Shown here: one piece after another, positions 5,836 to 6,458 of the stretch
Layout: each line of letters starts with the position of its first letter
How positions within the stretch are numbered: position 1 is the first letter of the stretch
Assembly (NCBI GenBank): GCA_905197585.1
Contig: CAJJZO010000106.1
Span: 1-6,458 of the forward strand
Direction of reading: 5' to 3'
Source: an uncultured Collinsella sp.
GTDB taxonomy: Bacteria; Actinomycetota; Coriobacteriia; Coriobacteriales; Coriobacteriaceae
DNA: 6,458 nt
Notes under the pieces: model-generated
The model's input: only the letters and a program-made list of their open reading frames with translations
What the model was told of the DNA's origin: nothing
The model's database searches: none
Position numbers and translations under genes: made by a program

Positions 5836-6132
5836 ATGGGAAGCAAAAAGCGAGCCGCCTGGTCAAAGGCCAAAAGCGAGTTTTTGGGCGCTGCCACCGG
5901 CGGCGATATGAGCGACCTGTTTGCGCGCGAGGACGAGCGCCGCGACGCTCTGGACGCCGAGCGCGATGAAGCCTGGCGCTACAAGTCGTGCGAGCGCAAA
6001 AACCGTTACGACACGCGTGCCGAGGCCGAGGCCGTTATGGCCGACTGCGAAAACCGCGGCAGGCGCGGGCTTGCCTGCTACAAATGCGAATACTGTGGCG
6101 GGTGGCATTTGACGTCGCATCCCTGGAAGTAA
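5836..6132 (+). CDS. Small zinc-ribbon-like protein with C-terminal CxxCxxCGGWH motif
   Basis: 98 residues from ATG at 5836, with GAGGGG ten bases upstream; a TTG seven codons earlier is less likely. The first half is charged and probably helical or disordered (KKRAAWSKAKSEF, then REDERRDALDAERDEAWRYK). The second half has the small-protein pattern CERKNRYDTRAEAEAVMADCENR (52-74) followed by ACYKCEYCGGWHLTSHPWK (80-98). Cys81, Cys84, Cys87 and His91, with Cys52 or Cys71, could bind one zinc ion. The YxCxxCxxWHLTS ending recurs in short uncharacterised bacterial and phage proteins, often suspected of binding nucleic acid or protein; no function is established. It is divergent from the GNAT gene and convergent with the methyltransferase gene, which ends 48 bases downstream. 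Codon use looks like its neighbours, so it is probably a real gene. Confidence 0.8.
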   Translation: MGSKKRAAWSKAKSEFLGAATGGDMSDLFAREDERRDALDAERDEAWRYKSCERKNRYDTRAEAEAVMADCENRGRRGLACYKCEYCGGWHLTSHPWK

Positions 6133-6180
6133 GCGTCGCATCGGCGCGGTGCTGACGCAGCGCGAGCCATCATGAACGTG
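6133..6180. other. Convergent 48-base spacer with a weak hairpin
   Basis: Between the stop codons of the zinc-ribbon-like gene and the methyltransferase, GCGTC (6133-6137) and GACGC (6154-6158) can pair, with an inner GCA/TGC. There is no T-run on either side. It may serve as a poor terminator; nothing else is seen. Confidence 0.25.
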
Positions 6181-6458
6181 TTACGGACGCGGCGACACCA
6201 GAACGTCGTAGCGCACGGCCTTGCCCGCGAGCTGATAGCTCGGCTTCATACCGGCAAGCAACGGTCCCTTCACCGGCCGCTTGATAACGACCTTGCGCGG
6301 GTGCACCGCAAGCGCAGCTTCGACCAGCGTCTCCTCATCGGCACACGGCTGTTCCAGATGATGCAAGAGCTGGAACTTCTTTTTAACCGCCGCGCTCTTG
6401 GTGCGCTGGGGGGGCATGGGGGGGAGGTGCGGCGCGTTGGGGGCCGCGCGCTCGCCCG
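6181..6458 (-). CDS. RsmJ/DUF548-like class I SAM-dependent methyltransferase, C-terminal part
   Basis: The frame is open from the right edge to TAA at 6181, so this is the end of a longer gene (family about 200-260 residues), not a complete 78-residue protein starting at the ATG at 6417. The segment KSAAVKKKFQLLHHLEQPCADEETLVEAALAVHPRKVVIKRPVKGPLLAG matches the C-terminal half of E. coli RsmJ as I recall it (KSALVKKEMRVFQSL...RLLATKRVVVKRPDYAPPL). RsmJ methylates a guanosine of 16S rRNA; in Gram-positives this family is largely uncharacterised, so the substrate is uncertain. The SAM-binding part lies outside the window. Just before KSAA the family has YLDPMFP, but here HLPPMPP is read from a C-rich tract. 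Loss of the Asp and Phe would be expected to disable the site, but a sequence error at the edge is more likely (see findings). Confidence 0.8.
   Translation of the reverse strand, partial: GERAAPNAPHLPPMPPQRTKSAAVKKKFQLLHHLEQPCADEETLVEAALAVHPRKVVIKRPVKGPLLAGMKPSYQLAGKAVRYDVLVSPRP

Noticed and set aside
6181..6417. A complete 78-residue protein starting at the ATG at 6417
   Set aside because: The frame stays open to the window edge and the residues match the interior and C-terminus of RsmJ-like methyltransferases; that Met is the Met of the DPMFP motif.

Overview
The window is high-GC bacterial DNA with compact, mostly minus-strand genes. The protein families and style (a class II UvrA-like protein, a TetM-like GTPase paralogue, short GC-rich hairpins, extended -10 promoters) suggest a Coriobacteriia actinobacterium, possibly a Collinsella-like gut species. 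The taxon is an inference from memory of protein character; no marker gene is present to fix it.

Layout, from the right edge leftward. At 6181-6458 (minus) is the C-terminal part of an RsmJ/DUF548-type SAM-dependent methyltransferase, cut by the window edge, whose last ~40 bases look corrupted by G-rich substitution. At 5836-6132 (plus) is a 98-residue protein with a Cys-rich, zinc-ribbon-like C-terminus. It is separated from a divergent GNAT acetyltransferase (5270-5758, minus) by a 77-base gap holding a perfect 8-base inverted repeat; each arm reads as an extended -10 box. A hairpin-rich gap (5017-5269) with a perfect 16-bp stem follows. Next is a 669-residue TetM-like/EF-G-like translational GTPase (3007-5016, minus). 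A 163-base gap (2844-3006) holds tandem promoter-like repeats and TGACAA/TTGTCA palindromic sites. Then come a 372-residue AAA/ORC-CDC6-like ATPase with a probable C-terminal winged helix (1725-2843, minus) and, 13 bases later, a UvrA2/DrrC-like ABC protein lacking the UvrB-binding domain (1-1711, minus), which runs off the left edge.

The ATPase and UvrA-like genes look like a two-gene operon driven from the 2844-3006 gap. The TetM-like gene appears to have its own weak promoter. A UvrA2-like protein and a ribosome-protection-like GTPase side by side could point to tolerance of DNA-binding or ribosome-binding compounds, but both families are common chromosomal genes and the link is only an inference. 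I see no CRISPR array, tRNA, rRNA, transposase or phage structural gene. The least explained items are the ATPase and its repeat-rich control region, the face-to-face promoters at 5780-5810, and the possible dispersed repeat at 5105-5250.
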